A DNA stretch of 64,000 nucleotides from Ottelia alismoides (lineage: Eukaryota > Streptophyta > Magnoliopsida > Alismatales > Hydrocharitaceae): assembly GCA_037367405.1 (NCBI GenBank), contig JAZKJV010002609.1, positions 496,001 through 560,000 of the forward strand, read 5' to 3'. The position numbers were made by a program, and so were the translations under genes. Under the pieces are notes generated by a model. The model ran no database searches, was not told the origin of the DNA, and saw only the letters and a program-made list of their open reading frames with translations. Shown here in pieces: positions 44,166-54,790 of this stretch; the first letter of the stretch is position 1, and each line of letters opens with the position of its first letter.

Positions 44166-46183
44166 TTTTATTAATAAAAAGAGATAATACAAGAGGCTCG
44201 AAAGGACAAGTCCTTAGAGCCTACAAAGTGGCTAGCTTGACAATAAAATTATCATGCTACAAGAGAGATGGTCAACATGACCCATAAGATGAAAAAATAA
44301 GAAATATGGTCAACATGACCTAGTGGCCAACATGACCTAGAGAAGATACAAAAAAAATTTGATTCACACCAAATAAGGGATGAGGAGATGATTGGGCGAC
44401 ATGCTTGACTACGGGAACCTTGATGGCGTGGCAAGAGACGCTTTCCACCACACCGCCTCGAGTGAACTCCTTAGATAAAGGGATCAGCAGCATAAAATAA
44501 CAGGTGAAAATTTTGCTAATCTCTTCGCGGTCAAGGACTTTCTTCAAACGGTGCAGGAAGTCCAATCAAAACCCAGCAGAACCATAAGGAGTGGTGCATA
44601 ATCTTGAACATGATGGCTTGAAAAATGTATAAATAATTCTCGCCAGCCAGCTGCAAATAAAAGTTGAATGCCCAAAAAGATGACGAAACAATCCTTCTAC
44701 TTGCTTCTCTCCTTAGAAGAATCCCAACCTCTGCAAATATCGCTACATAGTGAAGGCGCTCCTCAATTGCCGAGGAACTTGCTTTTGCTTTTGGACTTCA
44801 TAATGTAGACGCTCCTCCAGTGACGAGAAACTCGCTTTCGCTTCCAATTTGCAATGAGGTAGCTGTCCACAGTAGAAGACGAGTTGCCATCATAACGGAC
44901 AATCTTGAAGTCAATGCTTAATCCATCGCCTTAATCCACAGAAGTAATAATTTGGATGGAGTGGTTCCAACCATTTCTCTAATTAGAATCCCTAGCATCT
45001 TGTGGAGATGTAGGTTTCCATAGCTAGAAAACACTCCAAAAAATGGAATGAAGTTTCGACCAAGCCGAAGGAATAGAAAAGTGAATCGAACACAATGACA
45101 ACCCCTTTGCTTCCAAAAGGAGGTTTAGACTTTGGATGAATGTTGGAAGATATTAAATTAAATTCAACATCTAAAAGGAGGGGAGATGACGCACGGAAAC
45201 CACCTATTGAAAAGTGGTTTTTACTTTCCAGAAAACGTTGGAGTAACGGTAAAAGAATAATAAAAAAAGAGAACTCTCTTTAATTCCAACGGCATGATGA
45301 GATTAGGATGGAAACCACCATGGTGGTTAAATTGTCCGGAAACCACCATAAAAAAAGATGGTTTAAAGTAGAGTGGAATGATAGAAAGTGGGGGTGGTTT
45401 CCATGATAAAGGTAACCACCTATTGCTTGAGATAAGATTTAAAAATTGAAATAACCACCTCCCAATAAAACGTTGGAGAAAAAGCCAACATAAAAAAAAG
45501 TGTAAGGATGGGAGGTTATCGAAATGAACATGGAGGGTAGTTGAAAAGAAGTTATCACACAAAAGACTTGTAACCACCCAGTATGATGGATGGTAACTAC
45601 CACAAACATCGAAAGTAGAGAGAGAAAGTTGAATTATGGATTGAACGAACCTTTCGATGAAAATTTTAGAGATCTTGAGAGTTCTTCCTCCAGTCCAAGG
45701 ATGGAAGAAGAACACTTCCAACATGAAGAACAAAACCCCATGAGAATTGAAACCATCCAGAAGAGATGGTGTTAACCATCGAAAACAAGAGAAGGGAGGG
45801 CAAAAGAAAGAAAATGGAACAAATCCTCCCTTCCAAACTGTTCTTAGAAGTTCTTAAATCAACAAAGGAAAATCAATCCTTTAGTTGAAATAAGAATGGA
45901 TAAGAGACCACGCCTTTGAAAAAGAAGATAGAACATGCACGTTTAGAGTGCGTTCTACCAAAAAGAAACAAAAGGCTGAATAACACCCCAAGAGATCCAA
46001 AATGAAAGCAGAATTTCGAGAGAAATCCGCCTCCAAGATGTATAAACCCATAGAAGAGAAGAATTGATGCACGAGAAACTCTTAAAGATCGAAAGAATTA
46101 AGAAAGATAGTGACCTGAGAGTAAGATTTCCTGTTGACGTCAGTAACTACCTCAGAGCTTCTCTCTCCTCCCCTTGGGAGGGG
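44121..46183 (-). mobile_element. LE7: short LINE-type derivative without recognisable ORFs
   Basis: Both ends look like the family. The 5' end (GAGGAGAGAGAAGCTCTG near 46152-46175) abuts array T6. The 3' end has a CCTCTTGTATT block, a pseudoknot-like structure and an A tract joined to T5. The 2.06-kb middle has no DUF4283, RT, ORF-X or hairpin that I can see. It has scattered inverted AACCACC/GGTGGTT words at 45310-45430. It may be a deletion derivative or carry a further unknown cassette. Confidence 0.55.
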
Positions 46184-46314
46184 AGGTTTAGGGTTTAGGG
46201 TTTAGGGTTTAGGGTTTTAGAGTTTTAGGGTTTAAGGGTTTAGGGTTTAGGGTTTGGGTTTAGGGTTTAGGATTTTAGGGTTTAGGGTTTAGGGTTAGGG
46301 TTTAGGGTTTAGCG
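46184..46314 (+). repeat. Telomere-like array T6
   Basis: About 130 bp of TTTAGGG with variants between the LE7 5' end and the LE8 3' end. Confidence 0.9.
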
Positions 46315-46492
46315 TTTTTTTTAAACTTGGTTTTTACAGCCCAGGTAGCTGTTTTTATTGAAAGAAAATAGTCAAATTACAAGAGGAGCCCTTTCAAGAG
46401 GGAATACAAAAACGGAAGTATTTCAAAAACAGAAAGAGATACGTCAATAAGTTCAGATAACAATGTGTTCAGAAACACACTCTTACCCTCCC

Positions 46493-46960
46493 TTAACTTA
46501 TCTCTAAGCAAGTTTCTTGAAATCCATAATAATCCTTTTGACTTGAAGATCTAAGAGCCGAACAAGTAAATATCCACATGATTTTTGTCTTAAACTTCTG
46601 AGAGATTGTGTTTCCATAATAGTTTTTGTAGCTTCCAGATCGGGTCCAGAGTTGAGCCCCAGGCCTCCTCCAGGGAAATCGTGAATCCTCCCATGGCCGC
46701 TTTAGTCCACAGTCAATTTTTTGAGACCTTTCTTTCATTGGTACTTGAAAGCATTTAGGATGCCTTCCCATTTGATGAGTAGGTGTATGTTTTGTAAATC
46801 CACAATTGTTCTTCTTCTTTATGTAAGGAGTTGTTGTTGTTGCGCTTTCTGATCTTGCAGTCTCCTCAAAAACGAGCGTTTGATGATAATTTTCATACCT
46901 TGGGAAAAAGATAATAATTTGACAGGGGGTGAAGTAAAAATAGAATTCATGAGTTATTGG
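46493..46960 (-). pseudogene. ORF-D-like remnant (LE8)
   Basis: The end of this frame (TKIMWIFTCSALRS) lines up with the knuckle end of ORF-D in LE3 (FLFCSACKLEGH), with similar spacing to the 3' terminus. The rest of the domain is not recognisable. Placement after a hairpin also matches LE3. Confidence 0.35.
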
Positions 46961-46965
46961 AAGTG

Positions 46966-47037
46966 AACTTAGCTTCTGTGCGTGTACCCCAGGGATACAC
47001 GCACTTCCTCTGTTGAACGCCAAGGCATTTGCCAGAC
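46966..47037 (-). ncRNA. Inter-ORF hairpin, copy 8 (LE8)
   Basis: Arms 46978-46989 (GTGCGTGTACCC) and 46993-47004 (GGATACACGCAC). Compared with copy 4, paired positions change together (an A-T pair becomes G-C) while the stem is kept. Confidence 0.7.
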
Positions 47038-47247
47038 ATGAGTCATCCAGAGAAACTCCAAATTGCATTATCTAGAAGAAAAACACCAACCACAACTGAA
47101 GGACCATCCATCCAGACTTCCACAACAGACTGCAACAAAAAGACAATCGGCCACATACGGCCAAGAAGAACAAAAAATCCAGTAACAGAAAAACTGCCCA
47201 TGACACCATTCCAACACAAAAGGCCCCAAACAACTCCACCTTGCATC

Positions 47248-48105
47248 TTAGTCATTCTTCTTCTCATTCAAAGAAGCTGATTTGAGGGAAACCGTGCGCT
47301 GCCTTTTTGCGCACCTCTTCACCCTAACCTTCTTCTGAATTGCTGCCTCCTTCCTGAGTTTGTCCAATCTTTTGAAGAGATCGTCGTTAGAACCTGAAGA
47401 GATGTTGGTTCGCTCATCCATGGCTTCAAAGTGCGCATCCACCACCGGGGAAGGGGTCTTGTCCGAAGTTTGTTTTGGGATTTCCGAATAAGGGGAAGGG
47501 AAGGGGGGTACATTTGTAGGTACCCCCTACCTTGGAATGCTTAACGCCATCCTGATTCGGCATCATCGTGGTTTCCTCCGTCGGGTGTTGTGATTGATCG
47601 TTATCATCTTGGGCTCCTGCTTCTTTTTGGATGGAGAAGCAGCCGTGGAGGAAGAGTCCGAGACATACGGGTAATGGACATAAACTTTGTCTTTCTCAAA
47701 GACAATTCTTGGCTCATTTGGGTCATCCGTCGCATCGTAGAAATCAGTATCTACTTTAACTACTAGTTCCCTAAGCCTGCGAAGAACCGATCTAGTTTCT
47801 TTAAAAGAAGTTCCACCGAAATACCTTGGCTTAAAGAAGCTCGGGTACTGGTAATCTTCCAAAGAGATGCTTTCATATTTGAAATGCCCAGCAAGGCCCG
47901 TCAAGATTTTGGCTTTCAGAAGTCTTTTTTCCACCATTGTAACATCTTCCTTCTTCGCTACCCCTTGAAGGTACTACATCTCAGTGATCGCCAGCACCTC
48001 TTGGCAGTATTTCTCGTAATTTGCCAACAAGGGAAGGCGGCCCTTCAGCCATGCTTCAAAGGTTTCACAAACTTGCAGGTAATCTAGAGGGTCGAGAGAG
48101 GCCAT
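47248..48105 (-). pseudogene. ORF-M (285 codons, unknown protein, LE8)
   Basis: Not recognised. Start MASLDPLDYLQV (48105), 37-46 bp after a TATA-like box. One frame runs to 47248 with three stops (near 47975, 47563 and 47530). The N-terminus is helical (FEAWLKGRLPLLANYEKY), the middle has Tyr/Asp-rich blocks (VDTDFYDATDDPNEPRIVF), and the C-terminus is Lys/Arg-rich (KKVRVKRCAKRQRTVSLK). The N-terminus weakly recalls ORF-X (FEEMPLKL...DNYKDLL), which I would not call homology without a profile search. Confidence 0.5.
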
Positions 48106-48141
48106 GAGAGAAGGATGTGCTCTACGTCTTCTCAGAGGTTC

Positions 48142-48152
48142 CCCTTTTATAG
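48142..48152 (-). promoter_or_regulatory. TATA-like box upstream of ORF-M
   Basis: Minus strand TCTATAAAAGG, 37-46 bp before the ORF-M ATG. Confidence 0.55.
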
Positions 48153-48701
48153 ACTTGACGGACTCCGGATTCGGTTACCGATAAAACAGGCGTAATCTCC
48201 TCCCACTCACAGCCGTCTCATCCGCCTACCCATTTTGTCAGATGTTGTCAGATCAGAACTTCCCAGACGCAACAGATCATCATGCCTTGCGTCATACTTA
48301 GCCACCTCGAGGCTATCATCAATGTCCTTTTTGCACTCCAGCCATGTTCCTTGAGAACCCCTCCAATGATACCTGGTCAAATCAGCTGATTCTAGTCTAT
48401 ACACGTCCTCAGAGCATGCCCTAAAATCTTCTTTTATAATATTGATAGCGAAGACAAGTTGTACTGGAGATCTTCTTTTGATACGGTTATTAATGGAGGC
48501 CAATATATGAACTTCGGACTCATCAATTCCAAGATGCATAGATACGGTAAGGACTGGGACTCCTCCGGATGAAGACAAGATAAGAGACTCCTTTTCCCGA
48601 GCCTCCCATCCCAACATTGCATATGACAGCTATGGTTGTTTAGTCGAAAGATAAAATAGATAACAATAATAAACAGGAGATGAAATAGCTTATAAGAAAG
48701 G

Positions 48702-48773
48702 GACTTATCTGATGTGTGTACACCCTCAGGTGCACGCACTTCCTTGAGAGATCGCCAAAGCATATGCTAGACT
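48702..48773 (-). ncRNA. Inter-ORF hairpin, copy 9 (LE8, after ORF2)
   Basis: Arms 48714-48724 and 48729-48739 with one mismatch and one G-U. It directly follows the ORF2 remnant, as copy 4 does in LE3. Confidence 0.65.
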
Positions 48774-48775
48774 TC

Positions 48776-48952
48776 CTGAGTCCCATTAATTCATCCTGAT
48801 ATAAGGCAAGTGACATTTGTCCAAGTTCACTGCTCCCTTAACCTTCACTGGAAGTTCATTGAATGCCCAAAAGATTCTATTATGTTTTTTGTGAACTCCC
48901 AAGTTTGCAAGAATGTCTGCACTCACATTCCCTTCTCTAAAAATAGGTGCTT
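48776..48952 (-). pseudogene. ORF2 C-terminus, RNase H end (LE8)
   Basis: On the plus strand TTTGCAAGAATGTCTGCACTC and TTCCCTTCTCTA match the LE3 RNase H end (22296-22325, TTTGCCAGAATGTCAGCACA). This encodes the REGN...ADILAN block of plant LINE RNase H. Everything upstream is lost. Confidence 0.65.
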
Positions 48953-49240
48953 GCACCCCCATGGGCCCAAGCCGTTGGTCGTGTCGTCACGATGAAGGAC
49001 CCGCGCACGGCAGCCTTGTAACACGATTCCGATCGGGAGACGGACATGATCCTTTGCAGACGACTTAAATACGCGACGGGGCATTGTAAGTGGCAGAGTG
49101 GCCTTACTGCCACGATCCACTGAGATCCAGCCTTCTGTCGCATCGATTCGCCCCCCCACCCCCCAGCGCATACCCCAACCCTCGGTCACCCCAACACGCC
49201 AACCAAAACCTATGTCCCACCCCCAAAGGACGAACGGAGC
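48953..49240. other. Unassigned 290 bp between LE8 and Ath-3
   Basis: GC-rich sequence with no recognised feature. Both borders are breakpoints, one with LE8 and one with the Ath-3 LTR. Confidence 0.4.
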
Positions 49241-52200
49241 TGATAACACGAGATTCCCTAAGACCCGGGTGAAGGTAATGAAACAAGGGTCGTTGCGACC
49301 CGGATCTCAGGAGATGTGTCAATCAAGAAAAAAGAATCGAACCGCGAAACGAATCGAAAATCAAACAAAGCAAATCAAGCGGTCCTAGCTATGTGATTAA
49401 CCTGGTATAGCTCCCAGGGTCGAACACAAGGAGCACGGATTGGCCTAGGGCCTACGAAGTAGTGAAAAATGAAATAAAAATAAAAGAAAATGTTTTTTTA
49501 GTGGTTTTTATGAATTTTTATATTTTTTGGATTTTCAAATTATAAAGAAAATAAAAGAAAGTAAAATCTAGGCAACTTCAACAATTTATTAAACACACCA
49601 AAAATAATGCAAAAATTAAGGAAAAATTGTTTTTATGTTTTTTAGGTTTTTAAGTGTTTTTGGTGAATTTTTGGTAATTTTCTAATGGGTAGATTGTTTT
49701 CTAAAAATCAAACAGTGCGAAAAATGAAAGGTACTGTCCAGCAAGGCTTAAGACCCAAAAATAAAATATTTAAGTATCTCGAAGAGCCCTGGAGGTAATT
49801 TTCCTGTAAGCTAAAAAGAATAAGGAAAATTTAGGCACCCTAATTATTGTTTTTGGATTTTTAGATTAATTTTTATAATTTTTATGAGTTTTTAAGGGTT
49901 TTTCAATTTTTAGGGTTTTTAGACAATGAAAAATAGCCAAAATTGGCTAGAAAATCAAACAACACACAAGAAACAGTATCTAAATTTTTTAGAATTTTTG
50001 GAGGTGATTTTATATTTTTTTGGTATTTTCAAACCTAGACAGTAGCTAAAAAGTAGGTTTTTGAATTTTCAAAAATACTAAACGAAATCAGAAATGTCCT
50101 CAAAAATCACTGAAATTCCTACACCATGACAGGAGCCATGTGTCAAAATCTCATTGGATTTGGAGGTGATTTGATATTTTATTCAAAAATAACAAGTGGG
50201 CACTGTGCACAGGGACGAATGTGCAAATACCCGGAAGTCTGGGGGCCTTGGTGCAATTTTCCCAGCTAAACTCAGGGGCCTCTTGGTAATAAAAACTAAG
50301 TCTTAGGGCCTGTTGATAACTTGTATCAAAAGCCCAGGGACTCGGTTGCAATTTACCCAATAAAATCCGCACATGCACAATTAAAACACTCACAGGGGTA
50401 TAACTGCAAATACCAAAAAGCTTTTCTTCATTCAACAACAACCCAGAACTACAGGATAAAAGATGTAAAAAGCCCAGCTAAACACGTGACGAAGCACGTG
50501 GTCACATACACACAGGGGCATACATGCAATTAAAACTAAGCACAGGGTCCACAATGCAATTTACCCTACGTAAATAAAGTTCTAAAAATGTTTACAGGAC
50601 TAGAAATAAAACGACAAACTAAAAGGGGGCCCTAAGCAAATTACCCCTTTATTCGTCGACGGCCAGATGCGCGCCACGTGGTGTATCCAACGGCTCGGGA
50701 CGGCGGGCGCTCTTCCTCTTCTTCTCTTGGGCTCGATCGACGGTGGAGGGGAAGACACGTGGAAGATCTAACGGTGCTGGGCTCCGATGCCTCTCTCCTC
50801 TGCTGCAACGGTCCGGATGAGTCCCTCGGATCGATCAACGGCTGCTGCTCCTCGAAGAATGGACGCTCAAGATGGAAACTGGAGCAGAGGGTCTGATCGG
50901 ACGGCTCTGGAGGATGGTGAAAGAACACGACGCCGGCGAGCTTCGCCGGCCTCGTGCATGAACTGCACTCCTCCTCAGCTGCTCCTGATGATCGGAACGG
51001 GTCCGCGGTGAAGCCCCGCAGCTAGTGGTAGCCTCCGATGGTCCACCCGAGCCCTGGAGGGGCTCCGGTGAGCTCGGCGGCGGTGCGCCTCTGGCCTGAA
51101 CGTGAGGGGGCTCAGATGCCCTCCTCTCGACCTGCAAAACACGCCAAAGGCTTCGCGGGTCGAGGGCAAAGTGCCTCGACCCAAGGAAGCGGGGTGAAGG
51201 TGACTGGTGGGTCGGTGCGAAGGAGCTCCGGCGAGCTGGGGATGGAGGAGCTCGACTCCCAGCTCCGGGGCGAGCTGGGTTGAGTGGGAGTGCGAAGAAC
51301 GTGCGTGAGGAAGTGGCGAAGGTGATGGGGTGCTCCGATGATCGAGATAATAAGCGAGATGGCCGGAATCAGGGAAGCACGTCGGAGAGCGGATTTGGGC
51401 GAAATCGGAAATTACACTAAATGGGTAAGCGAAATGGATACCTGGATGATGCGGAAGACTGGGCTGGAGCTTGGCTAGCTCCTGGTCCTTGCCTCAAGGG
51501 TTGTCAACGCCCGAGGCTCGAGCTCCGGTCAGATGTCGGAGCACGGCGGCGCAAGGCAGCCGGATCGATGGTCCAAGCACCTCCCCCTCGCTGCGACACC
51601 GGCGGATGCAAGCTGTCACCTTGCTGGTTGCGATGGAGCTCACTGGAGAGAGAATGGGGAGCCAAAGATGGCGTGAAAGTGCGGCGGAGCTCGGCATATA
51701 TAGTACTAGGGGTCCGGCTAAATCGAAGTCGGGCAAGAAGATCGGAGCACGGATCCCTATGCGAACCTCCGGGCGAGGATCTCGGATGTGCGCAGATGGA
51801 TTAGAACCCGGGGTTTGCATGATTAGCAGGCGGATCGAACAGGGAGAAAGCGAAGAAATCGGGTCGGGCGAGCGGGTCTGGGCTCTGGTGGTCCTGGGGG
51901 AGGTGTTGACCGGGGGTCAACAATCCCCCGTGGACCAATCAGAGCCCGCCAAGGGTGGAATTTTTATTTTATTTTTTTGGGCCTTTAAATGGCCGAATTT
52001 CCAAAAACTTAAAACATGAAAAATGTTTGTTTTAATTTTTTCTATTTTTTTGTGATTTTTAATTAATTTTTGGAAATTAAAATAAGGTATATACAATAAA
52101 GGTCTATATAGGTATATATACAAGATATTTTTGTTTTTTTAATTTTGTAATTTTTATTTGATTTTTGTTTTAATTCTTTTTATTTATTTTATTTACAAAA

Positions 52201-52703
52201 CATAAAAAGGAATATTTACAAAATGTTTTGAAAACAAATAGCTTCATTTACAAGGTGAAATAAGGTAAGGGAGGTGGTCTATGTACAAGGTGTAAGGGTA
52301 TTTTTGTATTTTTGATTTTTAAGATTTTTATTTTGTTTTTAATAGCTTATAAATATTTACAAATATTTACAACATATTTTTGGGTGAGGAAAAATATATA
52401 ATTTTATTTATTTACAAATATGTACATGTGAGCCCCTATCTCCCTCTACTTGTGGCTTTTATGCGGTCAGGCCCATGCTGAGCCCTCCCTTGGGTTAGGT
52501 TGCTCAATATTTATTCTAAATATTTCCCTCTTTTTCTTTTTCTTCTTTATTCTTTTATTTTTGCACAAAAACATGCTAATTATCTAATTTTACAAACATG
52601 CATGCTTTTGCTAACTTTTCCTATTTACACATATCTACATGCATTTGCATAGGTTTTTGTAGCTAAAATATAAGAATAAAGAGTGATGAATGGGTATTCA
52701 TCA
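49241..52703 (-). repeat. 3' LTR of Ath-3 (3463 bp)
   Basis: Ends with TGATGAAT-ACCC-ATTCATCA on the minus strand, and its other end is TGATAACACG on the plus strand, equal to 63304 on. GC-rich core at 50640-51950; many frames there are chance. Outer parts are AT-rich. Confidence 0.92.
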
Positions 52704-52716
52704 CCCCCCTATACTA
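52704..52716 (-). other. Polypurine tract of Ath-3
   Basis: Minus strand AGTATAGGGGGG directly before the LTR, like Ath-1. Confidence 0.75.
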
Positions 52717-54790
52717 TACTTTGCTAGTCCCTTAGCAAACACTTATTTGAAAAAGAAGTGCAAAAGAAAGAAAAAGAAAAAAGAAAAAGAGAATGTACAT
52801 GGATCAAGGCTGATTATTAAACTTGCCTTCATTAAATTAAGGTATGGAGCTTAATCAGATCTTTGGATTATTGATGTGTCGGAACCTTATTTAGACTTAA
52901 GCTTAAAACCTAACAGCCTCTAAGTTCCACTATTCTATAACCAAGACTCCTCAATGCTCCAGATCAGAACAAGTCATCAATCACAAACCCTGAAGACCAT
53001 GAATCTTTTCTTGTCCTGTGAAAGTGAGGTCTAAGCTCTCCACCTCAGAAATGGCAACTTGACAACCCTCCCTAACAAGGTAACTCTATGACCTCAATCT
53101 GGCCACTCTTTCCTCGAGGAGCGGGGTATTCCCTTCTAAGTTCAAGTACAACCAGCTCAAGAAGAGGGGGAAGAAGAGAATGGGTCAAGGCCAGTGTAGC
53201 CAAGTACCCTTGGGAGCTTGACCAGTGTAGCCAAGTCTCCCTGCTGCAAGCTACAACAGGTGGATCATGAAACCAAGCTTTGCTTATTGCACTTATATAC
53301 ATACTCCGGTGGGATTATCATTTTCTCTCAGACCCACCACTTTTTTGGAGTTATTTTCTTTTTCACATTTTTTTTTCGAGTGCATCTATACAACATGTAC
53401 ATGTGCAGCATATATACAAGGAGTTTTTCCTCTTGAGCCAGTAGACTATCCCTCTTTTGAAGCTTTATTGCAACCCACAACTCCCGTCGTTAGACTTCAT
53501 GGCGACCCGACCAAGTTGAGACGCACTTCCTTCACTAAATGAAGAAGAGAGGTTCCGCCTAGAAGTACTACCCTCATATGCTACCCCAAGTCAAGGAAGA
53601 CTGCCTCCTCACCACCTCATCCGTAGAGAGCTCGGTGCATAGTGCGGTTGTCCAAGTAAAGCCATAATCTATATGAGTCATGTGTTGTTGTTAAGTGCTC
53701 TACTTAGGCTCATTGAGATGACATGTGATCATAGCCTAGTGGACTCAAAGAATTAAGTCACCATGGACCTGAAAAGCCTTAAACCTAAGTCCTATAAGGT
53801 TCCTCTTAGAGTTAGGTGGATTAAGATCTTAATCAAGCTCCATTTCTCAATTTTAATTCCAGGCTAGTTTAAATGTCAACTATCATCCAAGAAAAACTAT
53901 ATACATATGTACAAAAAGATGCATATTTACACAATATTTTACAATCATGCAAAATTTTTGAAAAATGTTTTGAAATCATGAATGATGATGCATGAAGTGC
54001 AAGTTTTGCAAAAAGGTATTTACACACATTTACACAAGATTTTTGCAAACTTTTGATTTTCAAAACATTTTGGAAAAATTTTGTACCATATACATAATTT
54101 TGATACAGAAAATATTTACACAAGCTTTACACAAAAGATTTTTGAAATCATTTTTACAAAAATAATTTGTACCCTAGCTATGTATGTGCAAAATAAAAGA
54201 AGATTATGTACATGAAAATTTTTAATTTTTATGGTTTTTAGCCATTTTTATTTATTAACACACTCACACAAAGTACGAGTTATGGCTAAAGTATATATGA
54301 AATATATACACACCCCCCTATACTTAGCTCGAACGATGTCCTCGGAGTCAAGAGCGATGAAGAAGACATAACTCGTGCTATGTATAGGGAAGTGAAAAGG
54401 AAGGCTATACAAAAGGAGATGAAAAGTCAAAAGGGACTCGGGTCTTCCCCCTATACATAGGATCAAGTAATCCTAAGTATAGCAGGCTGTATACTAAGGG
54501 AAAACCGAGTGGAGAATGTACAGGGTCTACCCCCCCTATACTTAGGGTAAGATATCCCTAAGTATAGGCAGCAAAACAGGGGTAGACAGAAACAAAAGGA
54601 AAAACCGAAAGGTCTCACATCCCCCCTATACTTAGGGTAAAGTGCACCCTAAGTATAGCATAATCAAAAGATGAGGAAAGGGATGTGGGACTAAAGAAAG
54701 TGATGATATAGACATCTGGATCTATGTACAGCGGAGGGTCAGTAAAGCTCAGGTGTGAGATGCATTAGATGTGAGTCAAAAGACCACATC
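52717..54790 (-). other. 3' noncoding region of Ath-3 with four PPT-like hairpins
   Basis: No credible ORF. Hairpins lie at about 54317-54388, 54451-54482, 54535-54568 and 54626-54658, each starting with CCCC(CC)TATAC on the plus strand. Blocks at 53095-53170 and 53420-53480 are shared with Ath-1. Confidence 0.7.

Larger units (their letters stand above)
46315..48952 (-). mobile_element. LE8: 3' part of an LE3-type LINE with a different extra ORF
   Basis: Minus strand: end of the ORF2 RNase H (48952-48776), hairpin, TATA-like box, ORF-M (48105-47248), hairpin, ORF-D-like remnant, 3' end with pseudoknot (46325-46351) and A tract joined to T6. The plan is that of LE3, but the slot of ORF-C holds an unrelated-looking ORF. 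The 5' part is missing beyond about 48952. Confidence 0.7.

Noticed and set aside
45221..45733. A 170-codon minus frame in LE7
   Set aside because: Phe/Leu-rich translation of T-rich repeats with no homology. Likely chance.
19601..46314. The TTTAGGG arrays as an actual present-day chromosome end
   Set aside because: They are short, degenerate and followed by 18-44 kb of other DNA in the window, including a complete LTR element. They are interstitial now.
48207..48617. A 136-codon minus frame between hairpin copy 9 and the ORF-M TATA box
   Set aside because: No domain, no related copy elsewhere in the window and no clear start context. It could be a further cassette, but I cannot support it.
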